Below, piece by piece: positions 42,638 through 53,400 of a DNA stretch of 64,000 bases. This DNA is from Geotrypetes seraphini (Eukaryota; Chordata; Amphibia; Gymnophiona; Dermophiidae): positions 73,478,308 through 73,542,307 of the forward strand of contig NC_047093.1 in assembly GCF_902459505.1 (NCBI RefSeq). The letters run 5' to 3'. A program made the position numbers and the translations under genes. Position 1 is the stretch's first letter. Each line of letters begins with the position of its first letter. The notes below the pieces were generated by a model. That model saw only the letters and a list, made by a program, of their open reading frames with translations, ran no database searches and was not told where the DNA came from.

Positions 42638-44495
42638 GCACTTAGGCCTTGATTCTTTAAATGGTGCCTAGCGCTCAGCGTGGTTGTCGATGAACTGCAA
42701 GGCACAATTTGTAGAATTGCGCCTAGCGGTGCCTAACTCGATATAGGCACCAATAGGCATCATAATGTTAAGCACCAGTAAATTAGGCCAGGACTTTAAG
42801 CTTGACTTAATTTACCAGCACCTAACACAGACACCTACTGCTGCCTAAGACAATCCACATCCATACTCTGCCCTTAACCACAGGTAGACACTTGTAGGCA
42901 CCTTGGTGTAGATGCCTATATGGCGCCTAGTGAATTAGGCACCTACCTGAAAATTAATTTTTTTTTTAGATTAGTTTTTACTGGTGCTGTCCAAAATAGG
43001 AGACACCAAGGGGCTCATAAAACAAAAAACCGTCTAAAAAGTGGCCTAAATGGGTACTTGGATGATCAAAAAACCTGATCGTCCAAGTACCCATTACCAA
43101 AGCTGGTTTTAGATGTATCTAAAACCAGCTTAGGCCTTTCCCATGCCTCTAAACGCATAGAGCGAAAAGAGCCATTTTTAGAGGAGGGGAAAGGGCAGGA
43201 GGTGGGCCAACCTACACTTAATCGTACAACAGGTATAACCAAAAGTATAGGCAGGTTGTCTAGTCAGCACTTATACGTTTTGACTTAGATCAAGTCAAAA
43301 CAGGTATAAGTGACAAAAAGGGGCTGCTGAGCTGATCGCGCTGCCATGATGAGCTCAGCGGCCCCGGCAACCAGCCCAGTAGCCTTAGACCCCTCCTGTG
43401 GGTGGGCCATTAGGCACATGGGCTGGGTTGGGCCAATGTGCCTAAGGCCCCGCTCACAGGAGGGGCCTAAGGCTACTGGGCCAATTCCAGTTGGCCCAAG
43501 TGCCTCAGCCCCCATCTGTGGGCGGGGTTTGAGGTGCCTGGGCCAATCAGGCCCTAAGGTCCGCCTTTCGATGGATGGCGGGCCTGCCGGACAGATGGGC
43601 TTGGGACCTGTGCGTCCGTCCAACTGTTTTTCTGGTATGGGGGGTGTCGAGGGGGGGGGTTGTGTTGAGGGGTCATGGGGGGGCTGATCGGGGGTTCAGG
43701 GGGTGATCATGGGAGGGGGTGCGCGAGGGTAGTAGGGCTTGGCCTCCCTCCTGCCCGTATCGAGTCGGGGGGTTGCTGGGGCAGGAGGGCTTGGGCTCCC
43801 TCCTGCCTGGATCGAGTCGGGGGGGGGGGTCATCTCCGGGGCAGCAGGGCTTGGGCTCCCACCTGCCGCGATCGTGTCAGGCAGGTGGGGGAGTTTGGGT
43901 TGTCTCCGGGGCAGGAGGGCTTGGGCTTCCTCCTGCCCGATCCGATCAGGGGTGTGGATCGCGGCAGGAGAGATGGCTTATCTTTCCTGCTGCGATAGCG
44001 ATCCCAAGTGCTGCGTTTGGCGGCATTTGGTGGTATTGCTATCATGGCAGGGGAGATGAGCCATCTCTCCTGCCGTGATCGTTGCTGGACTTAGGCTTTT
44101 TTGGGGTTTATTATATGTCTTAAGTGTAGACGTAGTGGTGGTCTGGGCATTTAAACAGCTGAACGTAGAGGCAAGCCATTATTTTTTTAAAAAACTCCTT
44201 TTGGACTTTTTTTTGATAATGGACATTTTCTCTGCTACTTTCAACATTTAGGGCCTTAGGCCAAAAGGGGACTTGCACGTTTTTTTGGATTATGCGAAAT
44301 GGGTGTAGTTAGGGGACAGATAGTGAGTATGTTTTTGAGTTAGGTGCCATGTGTGCCTAACTTAGGCGCACACATTTAGGCTAAGAAAACTCTGGCATAA
44401 ATTCAGTGTGCTTAAAGTTAGGATGTCTAGCAATGCCTAACACTGATTTTTTATTTTTTATCTTTTAGGCAACCTAAGAGTCAGGGCCTAAGTGC
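42638..44495. mobile_element. Harbinger-like element hosting another transposon
   Basis: Inverted termini GCACTTAGGCCTTGATTCT (42638) and AGAGTCAGGGCCTAAGTGC (44477-44495). Sub-terminal repeats of GCGCCTAG, TAGGCACC and GTGCCTAA words lie at both ends, as in this superfamily. Most of its length is the nested element at 43011-44296. No clean TSD. Confidence 0.6.
43011..44296. mobile_element. Tandem-hairpin DNA element, copy 2 (full length)
   Basis: The left end GGGCTCATAAAACAAAAAACC and right end GGTTTTTTTGGATTATGC-like are imperfect inverted repeats (GCATAAT..AAAAAACGT..AAGTCCCCTTTTGGCC type). Inside, from 43725 to 44090, six units of CAGGAGGGCTTGGGCTCCCTCCTGCC type (each self-complementary) are spaced by 50-75 bp with CGATCG-rich linkers. 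The segment 43370-43560 is a second inverted repeat (GGGCCTAAGGC / GCCTTAGACCC). No transposase; superfamily unknown. Confidence 0.65.
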
Positions 44496-44592
44496 TTCTT
44501 TGTTAACTGAGAGTCTGTGCCATGTTATTAATCTGAATGCTAATGCACAACCTGCAATGAAACTAGTGCATAACTGCAGCATTAATCCTCCC

Positions 44593-44716
44593 CTTCTACT
44601 AAGCCACTGTGGCCTGGATCACTAAATGCTCTGACGCTGCTCCAATGCTCATAGAATTCCTATGAGCGTCGGAGCAGCATTGGAGCATTTAGCGCTTCAG
44701 GCCATGGTAAATTTTT
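44593..44716. mobile_element. Palindromic MITE
   Basis: CTAAATGCTCTGACGCTGCTCC / GGAGCAGCATTGGAGCATTTAG arms around TATGAGCGTCGGAGCAGC; outer CTTCTACTAAGCCA resembles the other CTTTTACTAAG MITEs. No clear TSD. Confidence 0.6.
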
Positions 44717-44726
44717 ATGTTCTAAG

Positions 44727-45856
44727 GGCTAGATTCACTAAGCAAACCGATTGTGTACCGATCGGTTTGCGCTCACTTTCCGACTACGGCTCGATTCACT
44801 AACCTTCCTCCAGACCCCATCCGCACCCGATCCGATCTGCGCAAGCAAATGAGTAAAAAGGCATGTAAATTTCTTAAGGCATCGATTCATGAAACCATTT
44901 CGTCCAAACCGACTGGCCTTTCCGATCCAAAAAGTTTCGACTGCTGAGGACCAGTCGCTTTACATCCTCGCTGACTATTCCTGCCTAGCAACTGCCGTGT
45001 GCATGTTTAGAACCCCATTAAAAATATATATCTACCCCACAAAAAATCCAAAATATATCTAAACTTTAAATATATGTAAACTTTCATGTATATGAGTGTT
45101 AGAAATATTTTTTTTATTTTTTTGGAATGCGCATATCGAGCGCGGGAGTGAATCTTGGATTTGTAATACGCATGGCGAGAAAATCGCGGATTAACCCCGT
45201 GCTCTCCTTGCGCATCGTACATTTCATATATCAATGCCAAATTAAAAAAAAAAAATCAAAAAATAACTTTTAAGGACCAGCTAGATTGTTGCGTGCATCT
45301 GACGTCACGGGGGTCGCCTTTGGTTGCTTCGTGCTTCACGGCAGAAAGAGCCGCACAGCCTCCTGGGATGCATAGGCTGTATATAACAGCGCGTGATCCC
45401 AGCGCATTCAACTGCTGTTAACTGTTGGGCCTTCTAGCAACTTAACAGTTCTTTTTCTGAGAAAAATGGACGGCTACACTATCTGCTTCTTTTGGAACAC
45501 GAGTATGCCGAGGAGAGGTTGGTAAAAACTACAGTTCTTATATTGCATTTTTAATGACAACAATGCTTTGTGGTAGGCGCATTTGCCAATGATGTCCGCG
45601 ATTAAACCCCGCCCCATTTCTACGCAGTGAAGTCCTAAAGAGCTAGCGCATGCGTTATGTGCTTCAAAACCAACAAGGATACAGTGCGCACAAGCGTCAA
45701 TCGATGTTACAGCGAGACGTGTGTGTAAATGAGGGCGTGTTTACGATTTGATCATTTACATGGACAAGCTTTACTGAATCGATCGGCCAGAATGACTCGG
45801 AAACGGATAGGACACGAATCGGAGCGATTTGTGGACTTTAGTGAATCTAGCCCCAA
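44727..45856 (+). mobile_element. Harbinger-like element, GGGCTAGATTCACTAA family, copy 2, with own promoter
   Basis: 1.13 kb; left AGGGCTAGATTCACTAAGC and right TTTAGTGAATCTAGCCC. Flanks TAA (44724-44726) and CAA just after the right end could be a 3-bp TSD with one change. Sub-terminal CCGATC/GATCGG and TTCACTAA repeats match copy 1. Near 45300-45470 it keeps a CRE, a TATA box and the start of a short frame, so it looks like an internally deleted derivative of an autonomous element. Confidence 0.7.
45300..45386 (+). promoter_or_regulatory. CRE and TATA box inside the Harbinger-like element
   Basis: A palindromic TGACGTCA (45300-45307) lies 72 bp before TATATAA (45380-45386). An ATG in AAAATGG context follows at 45466 and opens a 19-codon frame (MDGYTICFFW...), with a possible donor (GAGAG|GTTGGT) near 45517. 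Spacing fits a polymerase II core promoter. Whether it is active is unknown. Confidence 0.5.
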
Positions 45857-46620
45857 GTCACTTAACAAATGAATTCATTCGCTGATAATCTCAAAAATCG
45901 ATTATTGTAATGCTCTATTTAAGGGAATAGCCCAAAAAGAAACCAGACATTTACAGATTATCCAAAATGTTTCAGTTAAACTCATAATGAAAGCTAAGAA
46001 ATTAGACCATATGACACCTCTCCTTAAGAAAGTGCTTGGCTTCCAGTTGCTCACCGCATAACATAAATTAAGTCTGCTAACTCTCAAATCTCTTCTTTAT
46101 TAAACACCCGCCTTCATTCATAGATTATTGATTCCCCACACTGAACAAGATTACTTAGGTCAAACGACCAACATTTATTAATTGTTCCCTCTCTCAAAAA
46201 CATTAACACACGGCGGCAATTCATCTTTTCTGTCACAGCCCCCCAAATATGGAATTCCCTTTCTATTTATTTAAGGGATGAACGCAACCTAGACAGATTC
46301 AAGAGCAAGATAAAATGCTTTCTTTTTAAAGATGCATTTGACTGCTAGAAAGCTGGATTAGGAGCCTCAATTGAATCCTATTTCCTAACTTATTTGAATC
46401 CCACCGCTCTCACCCTTCCTATTGATTTTTCCCCTACTTGTCTTATTTCCTATCAACAACTTGTATTTCTTCCTTTCGTTTAATATGTTTTGTCAGGTTA
46501 GTCTTATTCGTTTGTTTTGTTTCTCCCAGAAATTTGTCATTTTACCTTTTTGTACATCGCTTAGAATTTTGAATAAGCGATTAATCAAATTTTTAGTCAA
46601 CTTGAAACTAAAATCTCATG
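45857..46620 (+). mobile_element. L2-like LINE 3' part
   Basis: CNALFKGIAQKETRHLQIIQ (near 45910) matches the L2 text CN.L..GL..K....LQ..QN. A KYGIPFLFI and RFKSKIKCFLFKDAFDC-like end lies near 46245-46345. Then a 3' UTR ends in GTCAACTTGAAACT, the start of a heptamer tail. Several stops; dead. Confidence 0.75.
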
Positions 46621-46987
46621 TTAAGCCATGGTGACTTCAGATTTTACCACACTTTAGTACAAGGATCCCAAATTGTTGTTTTAAAAATTTTTAGTTAGTC
46701 TGGGAACCATTTTCAAACTAGTCACCTAGGTTCAAGGGTGATCTTTTTATACCTAATTTTCAAATGGAAAATATTCACCTTTCCCTTTTTTAATTTACCT
46801 TAATTTGAGGAACAAACATTCTTCCATTGAAGATTTGCATTAAATTAGTATGTACTATACAGTATTTTGTTATTAATGTATGAGCAACAATTCATTTCTT
46901 TTATATAATTTTCTCTCTCCTCCCACCAAACCTTACATTTTCCCTTCAAAAAATTGCTCATAGTTACAATAGACCCATATATTTCAC
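46621..46987. other. No feature recognised
   Basis: AT-rich, no signal seen. Confidence 0.4.
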
Positions 46988-47339
46988 GAAACAAAAAAGA
47001 ACTGTGGAAAAGATATCCCTAATGCAGTCTTTTTTATTGAGTCAATCAATTGCAGCAATATATCATTCACAAAGCAGAATCCACATGTGTATGGGATGGG
47101 ATGGACCCAACACGTTTCATGTTTTGGCTAGACCGCCTTCTTCATTCTTTCTGCTCACGCCAGGAGCATTACAGAGAACCCCTGAAGAAGTCGGTTTAGC
47201 CAAAACATGAAACGTGTTGGGTCCATCCCATCCCATACACATGTGGATTCTGCTTTGTGAATGATATATTGCTGCAATTGATTGACTCAATGAAAGGCTG
47301 CATCAGGAACATCACTTCCACAGTTCTTTTTTTTGTTTC
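46988..47339. repeat. 352-bp foldback with arms of about 155 bp
   Basis: Starts GAAACAAAAAAGAACTGTGG and ends CCACAGTTCTTTTTTTTGTTTC; the arms agree almost base for base from 47035 inward, around a loop of about 40 bp (47150-47190). Contains GAACCCCTGAAGAAGTC and AAACACGTTGGGTCC-type words seen in other vertebrate repeats. No TSD; class unknown. Confidence 0.85.
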
Positions 47340-47690
47340 TTGATTTTACCATTTTACTGTGGATCTCTTGGGTGGGTTTCTGTGCAGGTGAAATGCATAT
47401 AAATTGGGTTTTCAGATCCATGCATGTTGATAGTATATCTGCTGTTGAAAACAACTTATACGTTCTACCACAGTAAGGAAGGTCAAGTTGCCTTCCCCAT
47501 TATGAAAGTGTAGAAGGAGATTTGAGTATTGGTGAATTGCTAATTGCTACATTTATTGTTTTTAGGCGCCATTATACATTTAAAAAAAAGTTTTTACTCA
47601 GTATTGGGAAATGCAGTGTGGTTGTCATGCTAATCTACTTAATTTTGCAGAAACAGAGATTAAAAAGGGCAATACTTTTATTGAAGTAAT
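47340..47690. other. No feature recognised
   Basis: Anonymous AT-rich sequence. Confidence 0.4.
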
Positions 47691-47850
47691 TGAGGCCCTC
47701 TCTTGCTAAGCCATGGTAGAGTTTTCTACCACAGCCCTGGGCGCTAAATGCTCTAACGCTCTTAGGAATTCTGTGATGTTGGAGCATTTAGCACTCTGGG
47801 GCGCATTATAAACCTATATCGCGACTTAATAAAAGAGGGATTTTTTAACA
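47691..47850. mobile_element. Palindromic MITE (CTAAATGCTC family)
   Basis: GCGCTAAATGCTCTAACGCT / GATGTTGGAGCATTTAGCAC arms with outer CCCTCTCTTGCTAAG / CTTAATAAAAGAGGG. Related to 44593-44716. Confidence 0.6.
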
Positions 47851-48239
47851 GGGTGCCTTTAAAACTTTCTAAAAAATGTATTTGTTTTATAAAGGCAACA
47901 AAAATCAATCCCAAACTGGAGGAATCTACTATAAAACTTGTAAAACAATCAAAAGAACCTCTGTAAATAGCCATTCTTTGTTACAAATCAGAAAGAATTT
48001 TTTTTTCATAGGACCAATTGTTTTCTTGTTGACTTGGAGTAATAAAGAGATGTTTTCAGAGGGTTTTTTTTCATTGTTTGACATGTTTTATTACAGAAAC
48101 ACAGACCCTATGTACCTTTTATGAAATAGGCTTTTGAAACCAGTACCAGTAGCGCATGTGTGCTCTTTTATAAGTTTACATCTGCACACATCGCAACTCT
48201 GCTTATACTCCATCCAAAGTACTTCTTTGGGAATAGTTA
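47851..48239. other. No feature recognised
   Basis: AT-rich; no coding signal. Confidence 0.4.
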
Positions 48240-48680
48240 GGGGTAGGTTTAAGAAAGGGCGCCAAAAGTTGGTGCCAAAAAAAAAAAGAGCACTAACAAG
48301 TATTCTCCAACAGCAAAGATGGGTGCTGAAGCTGTTATGGAATACTAACCTAAGCTGGTATTTGAGCGCCAAGCTTTAGATGTGAGCATTTACACCACAG
48401 CTAAGGTGGTGTAAATACTCATGCCTAAATTCTGACAGTTACATGCTTAACTGACAGTATTCTGTAAACTTAGCACATAAGTGCCTGACATGCCCCTGTT
48501 AATGCTTCCATGGCAATTCTGCACTATAGAACTTAGGCACAAAGGGCCTGATATTCAGACCATGGGAGGTAGACCCCCCCTAAGTCCCGTGGTCAATGGT
48601 GAGCCCGGATATTCAGTGCCGGGCCGATTCCTGTGACTGGCGTTTGAATATCTGTTTTTTTCTACTGAAATAGGTGTATT
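48240..48680. repeat. Unclassified DNA-transposon-like sequence
   Basis: Contains a TTTACACCACAGCTAAGGTGGTGTAAA hairpin (48389-48416) and, from 48546, GGGCCTGATATTCAGACC with GGATATTCAGTGCCGGGCC, words typical of Harbinger-like ends. Boundaries unclear. Confidence 0.35.
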
Positions 48681-49788
48681 ATTCTAGACAGTAGGGTATT
48701 CTCCCCATGCTTGCAAGCCATTCATAAGGAATCCATTCCAGGTTTTCAACTCAGACCTCCAGTAAAACAACTGTTTCTGTCATGGAACCTTAACATACTT
48801 TAGCATGGCCTCAGCTAGGCTCTTTATGAGCCTATTTAAGACGCATCCTTGTTGGATCTTACCATCAAAGACTGTCATTCTGGAACCCTGCTCTGTCAGT
48901 ATTTACGCTGTCTGCCTACTGTTTCAGTCAGGAAGTTCAAGTCGAAACTGAGATTTTGATGTCGGATCATAAGGGTATGAAGAATAATCTATTGCTATAA
49001 CACACTGGAGGAATGCTTGAGCTCCATAAATATTTGATTGGTACAAGTATGGTTATTTCAGTGTTTCAGTTGTTCAATTATAATCTTTAACATGTTTGTT
49101 ATGCTTTCAGAGAAGAACAGATTTGAAGTTTGGGGAATCTCCTTGTACTCCTCCTTATGTGTTCCTTTATAAGGCTATCGCCTGCTTTGGAACAAACTGA
49201 AGGGGGCATCAGAGCCCTCTGAAGAAGGAGGAGGAGTTGTCTAAGCTCCATTGGCTCCCAGTAATCCCCAGGATCCACTTCAAATGTGCATGTCTGGCCT
49301 ACAAGATCCTACATGGCATCCTTCCTGCCGTTATCCCTCTATCCTGGAACTCCCCAACCCCTACTTCCTCCAGATCCTCCCAAATTTTTAAACTATCCTT
49401 CCCTTCCATAAAAGGTATTTCCCATGTAGGCAAACTTGGGTCATCCCTCCCCTTTAGAATCACTGAGATCTGGAATAACCTCACCTCCCCTCTCCGAACC
49501 TCAAGCTCCCTCCAACTCTTCCGCAAACACCTAAAAACCTGGCTATTCTCAAAACTGTAACACTTCCCCCCTCTTAGGCCTCTCACCTTCCCCCTTTACA
49601 CCTAACTCTTTAATCTCTCCACTGTAGTTCCTCTCTCATCCTTCTTCCTGTAAACCGTGCCGAGCTCCGCATTCGTGGAGATGGTGCGGTATATAAACCC
49701 AAGGTTTAGTTTAGTTTAGTTTAAAACCTGGAATGGATTCTTTCTGCACGGCTTGTAAGCATGAGGAGAATACCCTACTGTCCAGAAT
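48681..49788 (+). mobile_element. DIRS-like retroelement fossil with inverted repeats
   Basis: Inverted repeats of about 66 bp (48681-48749 and 49723-49788) enclose the segment. Between them, about 48790-49000 resembles the recombinase-proximal coding part of DIRS-like elements (a SWNLN..L motif). An L2 piece (49225-49722) has inserted against the right repeat. The element is broken and mostly missing; it looks old. Confidence 0.45.
49225..49722 (+). mobile_element. L2-like LINE 3' end, nested
   Basis: An open frame of 107 codons (49237-49560) reads SKLHWLPVIPRIHFKCACL, then FRITEIWNNLTSPLRTSSSL and LFRKHLKTWLF: the C-terminal part of L2 ORF2, unusually free of stops. The 3' UTR ends GTGCGGTATATAAACCC and (TTTAG)n. 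Probably a fairly recent 5'-truncated insertion. Confidence 0.8.
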
Positions 49789-49944
49789 GACAAACTATTT
49801 ACTAGAAAAGATATTAGCAAGGTAAGAAACTAATCTATTTTTTTTAATAGCCATAACTAGTTATAATGGGCTGCTATTTAGGCGGTCTGATTTGTCCTCT
49901 AAATCTAGCCGGTCAATTAGCTTTTAGCCACTAACTGCAAAAAT

Positions 49945-50005
49945 TCACGGTTATTTATTTATTTTTAAACTTTCTATACCGTTTTTTACAGATGTACCTT
50001 ATCCT
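49945..50005 (-). repeat. Inverted LINE/SINE tail
   Basis: TTATTTATTTATTTTTAAAC followed by TTTCTATACCGTTTTTTACA is the complement of a GGTATAGAAA..AATAAATAA tail. Confidence 0.5.
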
Positions 50006-50715
50006 AATTACAATTTACCAGCAGAATCTTCCCCATATGCAGATCTCTTTCCTACTCAGAATGAATGATGGAAACAAAAGATACTTCAGCTTGCTTTCTC
50101 CAAATACAAGGATTATTTTTCTGAAAGATGCCATTCAGTATAGGAGGCCTTTCTTTCCCCTTTCTTCCAAGAAAAGGTCTTAATAGCTAGTGACTTGTGT
50201 TCAGCACAGTGGTGCAGAACAAAGCAATTCATATTGAAATATCCTCTATTTTTTCCCTAAGGTGAAACACTACTTCCCATTCAGTGTGTCACAAGTTGCT
50301 GCACTCGTCACTTCAAATCCGATGCCCCCATTTTTCGGGTTGGCAGAAATATAGAGGTTGACATGCTAGTATATCACTTTGATGGCGTTCATTCTTGTCT
50401 ATGCACATAATAAAATTCAGATAATGTCAGCAAACACCGTTCTTGGTGTAATTTCCAGCCTTAAACACATTTGTAATGGAAAGAATTCATGAACCAAATT
50501 AATGAAATGTCAAAAGTGATGTTGCAGAGTCGATAGAAAGGAAGGATTTTGTTCCTTGAGCCCTATGAGAGTAGTCTTGAATGAAAATAGGTACCACATA
50601 GGAGGAGATCGAAAGCTGAAATCTCATATGGACATTGAGGTGTCCTCAAAATTTCAGTATTGCACAAGGGGAAACATTTTTCTTGGTAGAAAAGATAATA
50701 GAAATAACACAGAAC
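50006..50715. other. No feature recognised
   Basis: Unique-looking sequence; 50250-50460 may be an unclassified repeat. Confidence 0.35.
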
Positions 50716-50840
50716 AAAAAAAGTAAAGACAATACCTTTTTTATTGGACTAACTTAATACATTTTCATTGGACTAACAGTACATTTTTTTAAATTAGCTT
50801 TTGAAAGCAATATCTTCTTCAGATCAGAAATGAGAAAATG
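50716..50840. repeat. Unclassified repeat, TTTTTATTGGACTAAC type
   Basis: TTTTTTATTGGACTAACTTAAT and CATTGGACTAACAGTACATT, then ATCTTCTTCAGATCAG. I recall this as a common vertebrate repeat but cannot name its family. Confidence 0.4.
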
Positions 50841-51963
50841 ATGACAAATATTCTTATAAGTGAAACAACAAAGCATTCCAGTGACAGTCTTATAGGGAAA
50901 GGTGGGGTTCGGAAAGAGAAATGGGGAGATATGGATGTGTGATCAGACAATGACAAAGCAGTATAATTTTATGGTTTGTGGAAAAGAAGCTTTAGAACAA
51001 AAGGTTGTTCTGCTCTGGCTGGAGTAAGTGGTGACCCAGGAGTAACATTTTGAAAATAAGGGGTGGTAGATGCAAGGAACAAGCTCAGAGGTAGGAAAGA
51101 TAGATGACATAGGACTTCACAGTAGGGAATTTGAACACTTGAGTAATGGAATGGACAAGTGTAAAGCTGAAGATCAAATAGGGCTTGTGGGAAGGGGGGT
51201 AGAGACTAAAGCCTACTAGTCTTTTATTGTTTTAAAAGTCTGTGTATCTATGTAAAATTAGTGGGAAAGGTAAGAGAAAAAATGAGAGTGAAGGGAGCTG
51301 ATAAAACATCTGCAGTGTTTGAAACTTAGATTATCTTGCATTCTGATAAATAGCTTGATATTATTTAATTGCAATGACCATTAATTTTAATCTTCTTTTT
51401 AAGAAACGAGAAAACACACTTTCCTTCTAAGATAATGCACTTTTTTTAGATGCAAAATTCAGGAGAAAAATAAAGAAATATAGATAAGACCACAGAGCCT
51501 TCAGAAATGATTTCTGAATCAACAGACTTGAAAAATAACACTTGCTGGGAGGTGGGAGGAAAACATTCCATCTACTTCTTATTTGGAGCTGTGAAATAAT
51601 AGAATATTTTATATATACAATACCACTTTTTTATGAATGACTTATTTCTTGGCTTTCCACTTCTCTTCATGCCTGTTCACGTATTGATGGCCTAAAACTG
51701 TTCTATCTGCTGATGTGCATGTTATGCATTTTCACCAGCCATCTGGAAAGGGGGAAAGGGACTTGTATATGGCCTTTTTGTAGTTATACAACCACACTCA
51801 AAGTGGTTTACGTACAGGTACTTCAAGCATTTTCCCTAGCTGTCCCGGTGAGCTCACAATTTGTCTGATGTACCTAGAGCATTGGAAATCCTTGATGTCT
51901 CTTACCTGCTGATACGAATCGCACCCCCCCCCCCCCCCCGGCTTCTTTGATGGTGTGGTAAGG
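50841..51963. other. No feature recognised
   Basis: About 1.1 kb of anonymous sequence with a poly-C run near 51925-51940. Confidence 0.4.
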
Positions 51964-52150
51964 CAGTGCTCCTCAACCCTCTAATGGAAGCATACCAACC
52001 CAGCCAAGTTTTCAGGACTATCATAATAAGTAAATATGAGATAAATTTACATACAAAGAATCCCCTACATTTGTACATTGGTGTCCTCTGGTGGTGTCCT
52101 GAAAATCAGTCTGGCTAGGTGTGTCTTCAGGTGAGGGCTGAGAGGCACTA
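51964..52150. mobile_element. Old palindromic hAT-like MITE
   Basis: CAGTGCTCCTCAACCC start, AGCCAAGTTTTCAGGA / TCCTGAAAATCAGTCTGGCT arms and a GGCTGAGAGGCACTA end fit the MITE family of 11287. The 8-bp flanks agree only in part. Confidence 0.6.
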
Positions 52151-53164
52151 TGGTGAATACAGATTTTTTGACTGGGTCCATATTGTTATGTCTTGCACAC
52201 CTTCTTTTAATGGGTGCGTCAAGGTTTTATTGTGATATAGGGGTTGAAAACAGGAGGGCCGTTAATTGTTGGCTGTGATCAGGATCATCCTTGGGAAGGG
52301 GAAGAGGTACTTGAATAGGCTGCACAGACAAAACTGCTACAGATTCAGCACTTTTGAAAATACCCTTGCTGCCTCAGTGGCTCTGCTCCAGCATTATACA
52401 TTATAATTACCTGTCAGCTTGGGAATGGAGCAACACATGTTAGTGTTCTGGGATTTAGCTGTGTCTACTGCTACAAGATACACTTTAACCTGTATCCGAA
52501 CAGGGCCAGAGACGGAGCTTGACGGACTAACTCAGGAAATCTATTCCAGGTGTGTGGTACAGCAAGACAGAATAAATGGTGTCTGGAGTTGGTGGTGGAA
52601 AAGAAGGGAAGTTCAGTGCAATTTATCTCATGAGTGGAATTCTTGAGGAAAGGTTGAGAGGCTGCAAAATGAGAAGTTGCAATACCTTTTCATTAACTAA
52701 TACGTATAAAGAAGAAACCTAATATTTGAGTGTTCAACACATAACAGCTGTGAGTGTCAGACCGATGGAAGGATGTATTATATCTAGAGAATTTGAAGAT
52801 ATGTTTTGATCATCTGGGCCCTGGAGGCCTAATGCAAGCACTAAGAGTGACTAGTGCCAGAACTGCATGCATGTTAATGCGTGCAGCATGTACAAATCCC
52901 TCCAGCATGTGAGGCCTAATGCCAGCACTAAGAATGATTAGTGCCAGAACTGTGTGCATGCATAAACCCCTCCAGCGTGTATATCATATTTAAATGCATT
53001 GAAATGGATTCAAATCAAGGTGATGATGTTTTCACTCCAATACTCAGAAGAAAGCGCAGAAACTAACTTTACCTTAATGCTGAAAACACACCATCAGGTT
53101 GGAGATGGCATTCCGATTTTGAGGAGAGGATTTATTCTGCATTTTTCATATTAATTTTTTTTTT
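52151..53164. other. No clear feature; short internal duplication
   Basis: A unit of about 65 bp (GAGGCCTAATGC.AGCACTAAGA...GTGCCAGAACTG) is duplicated at 52827 and 52909. No gene recognised. Confidence 0.45.
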
Positions 53165-53400
53165 TTCCCCCCCTTCCTAATGTTGTTCTTCCCTAAATGT
53201 TTTTTCTTTTGTTTTCTTTTAATTTTAAACAAATGTAATTTATCCTTGTATTCCTTATGTATTTTTAATCATCTATGGATATGTTTGTATGTTTATTGTT
53301 CAAATGGTTTTATTTATTTCCCCGAATTTACTTTTGTTATACGCATTGAAAATATTTGATATTGCGTTTAAATCAAAATCTCAATAAACTTGAAACTTGA
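53165..53400 (+). mobile_element. L2-like 3' UTR with heptamer tail
   Basis: T-rich 3' UTR ending ATCTCAATAAACTTGAAACTTGA, the GAAACTT tail of the 35880 element. No coding part. Confidence 0.55.

Noticed and set aside
43346-44078. Several 110-120 codon frames on both strands
   Set aside because: They run through self-complementary tandem hairpins of a DNA element; Gly/Pro-rich shadows.
43725-44090. Regularly spaced repeats resembling a CRISPR array
   Set aside because: Units are diverged hairpins inside a eukaryotic transposon; spacers are related to each other.
52419-52646. 75-codon frame with many Trp and Arg
   Set aside because: No splice signals, no recognised domain; sequence context looks like an old repeat.
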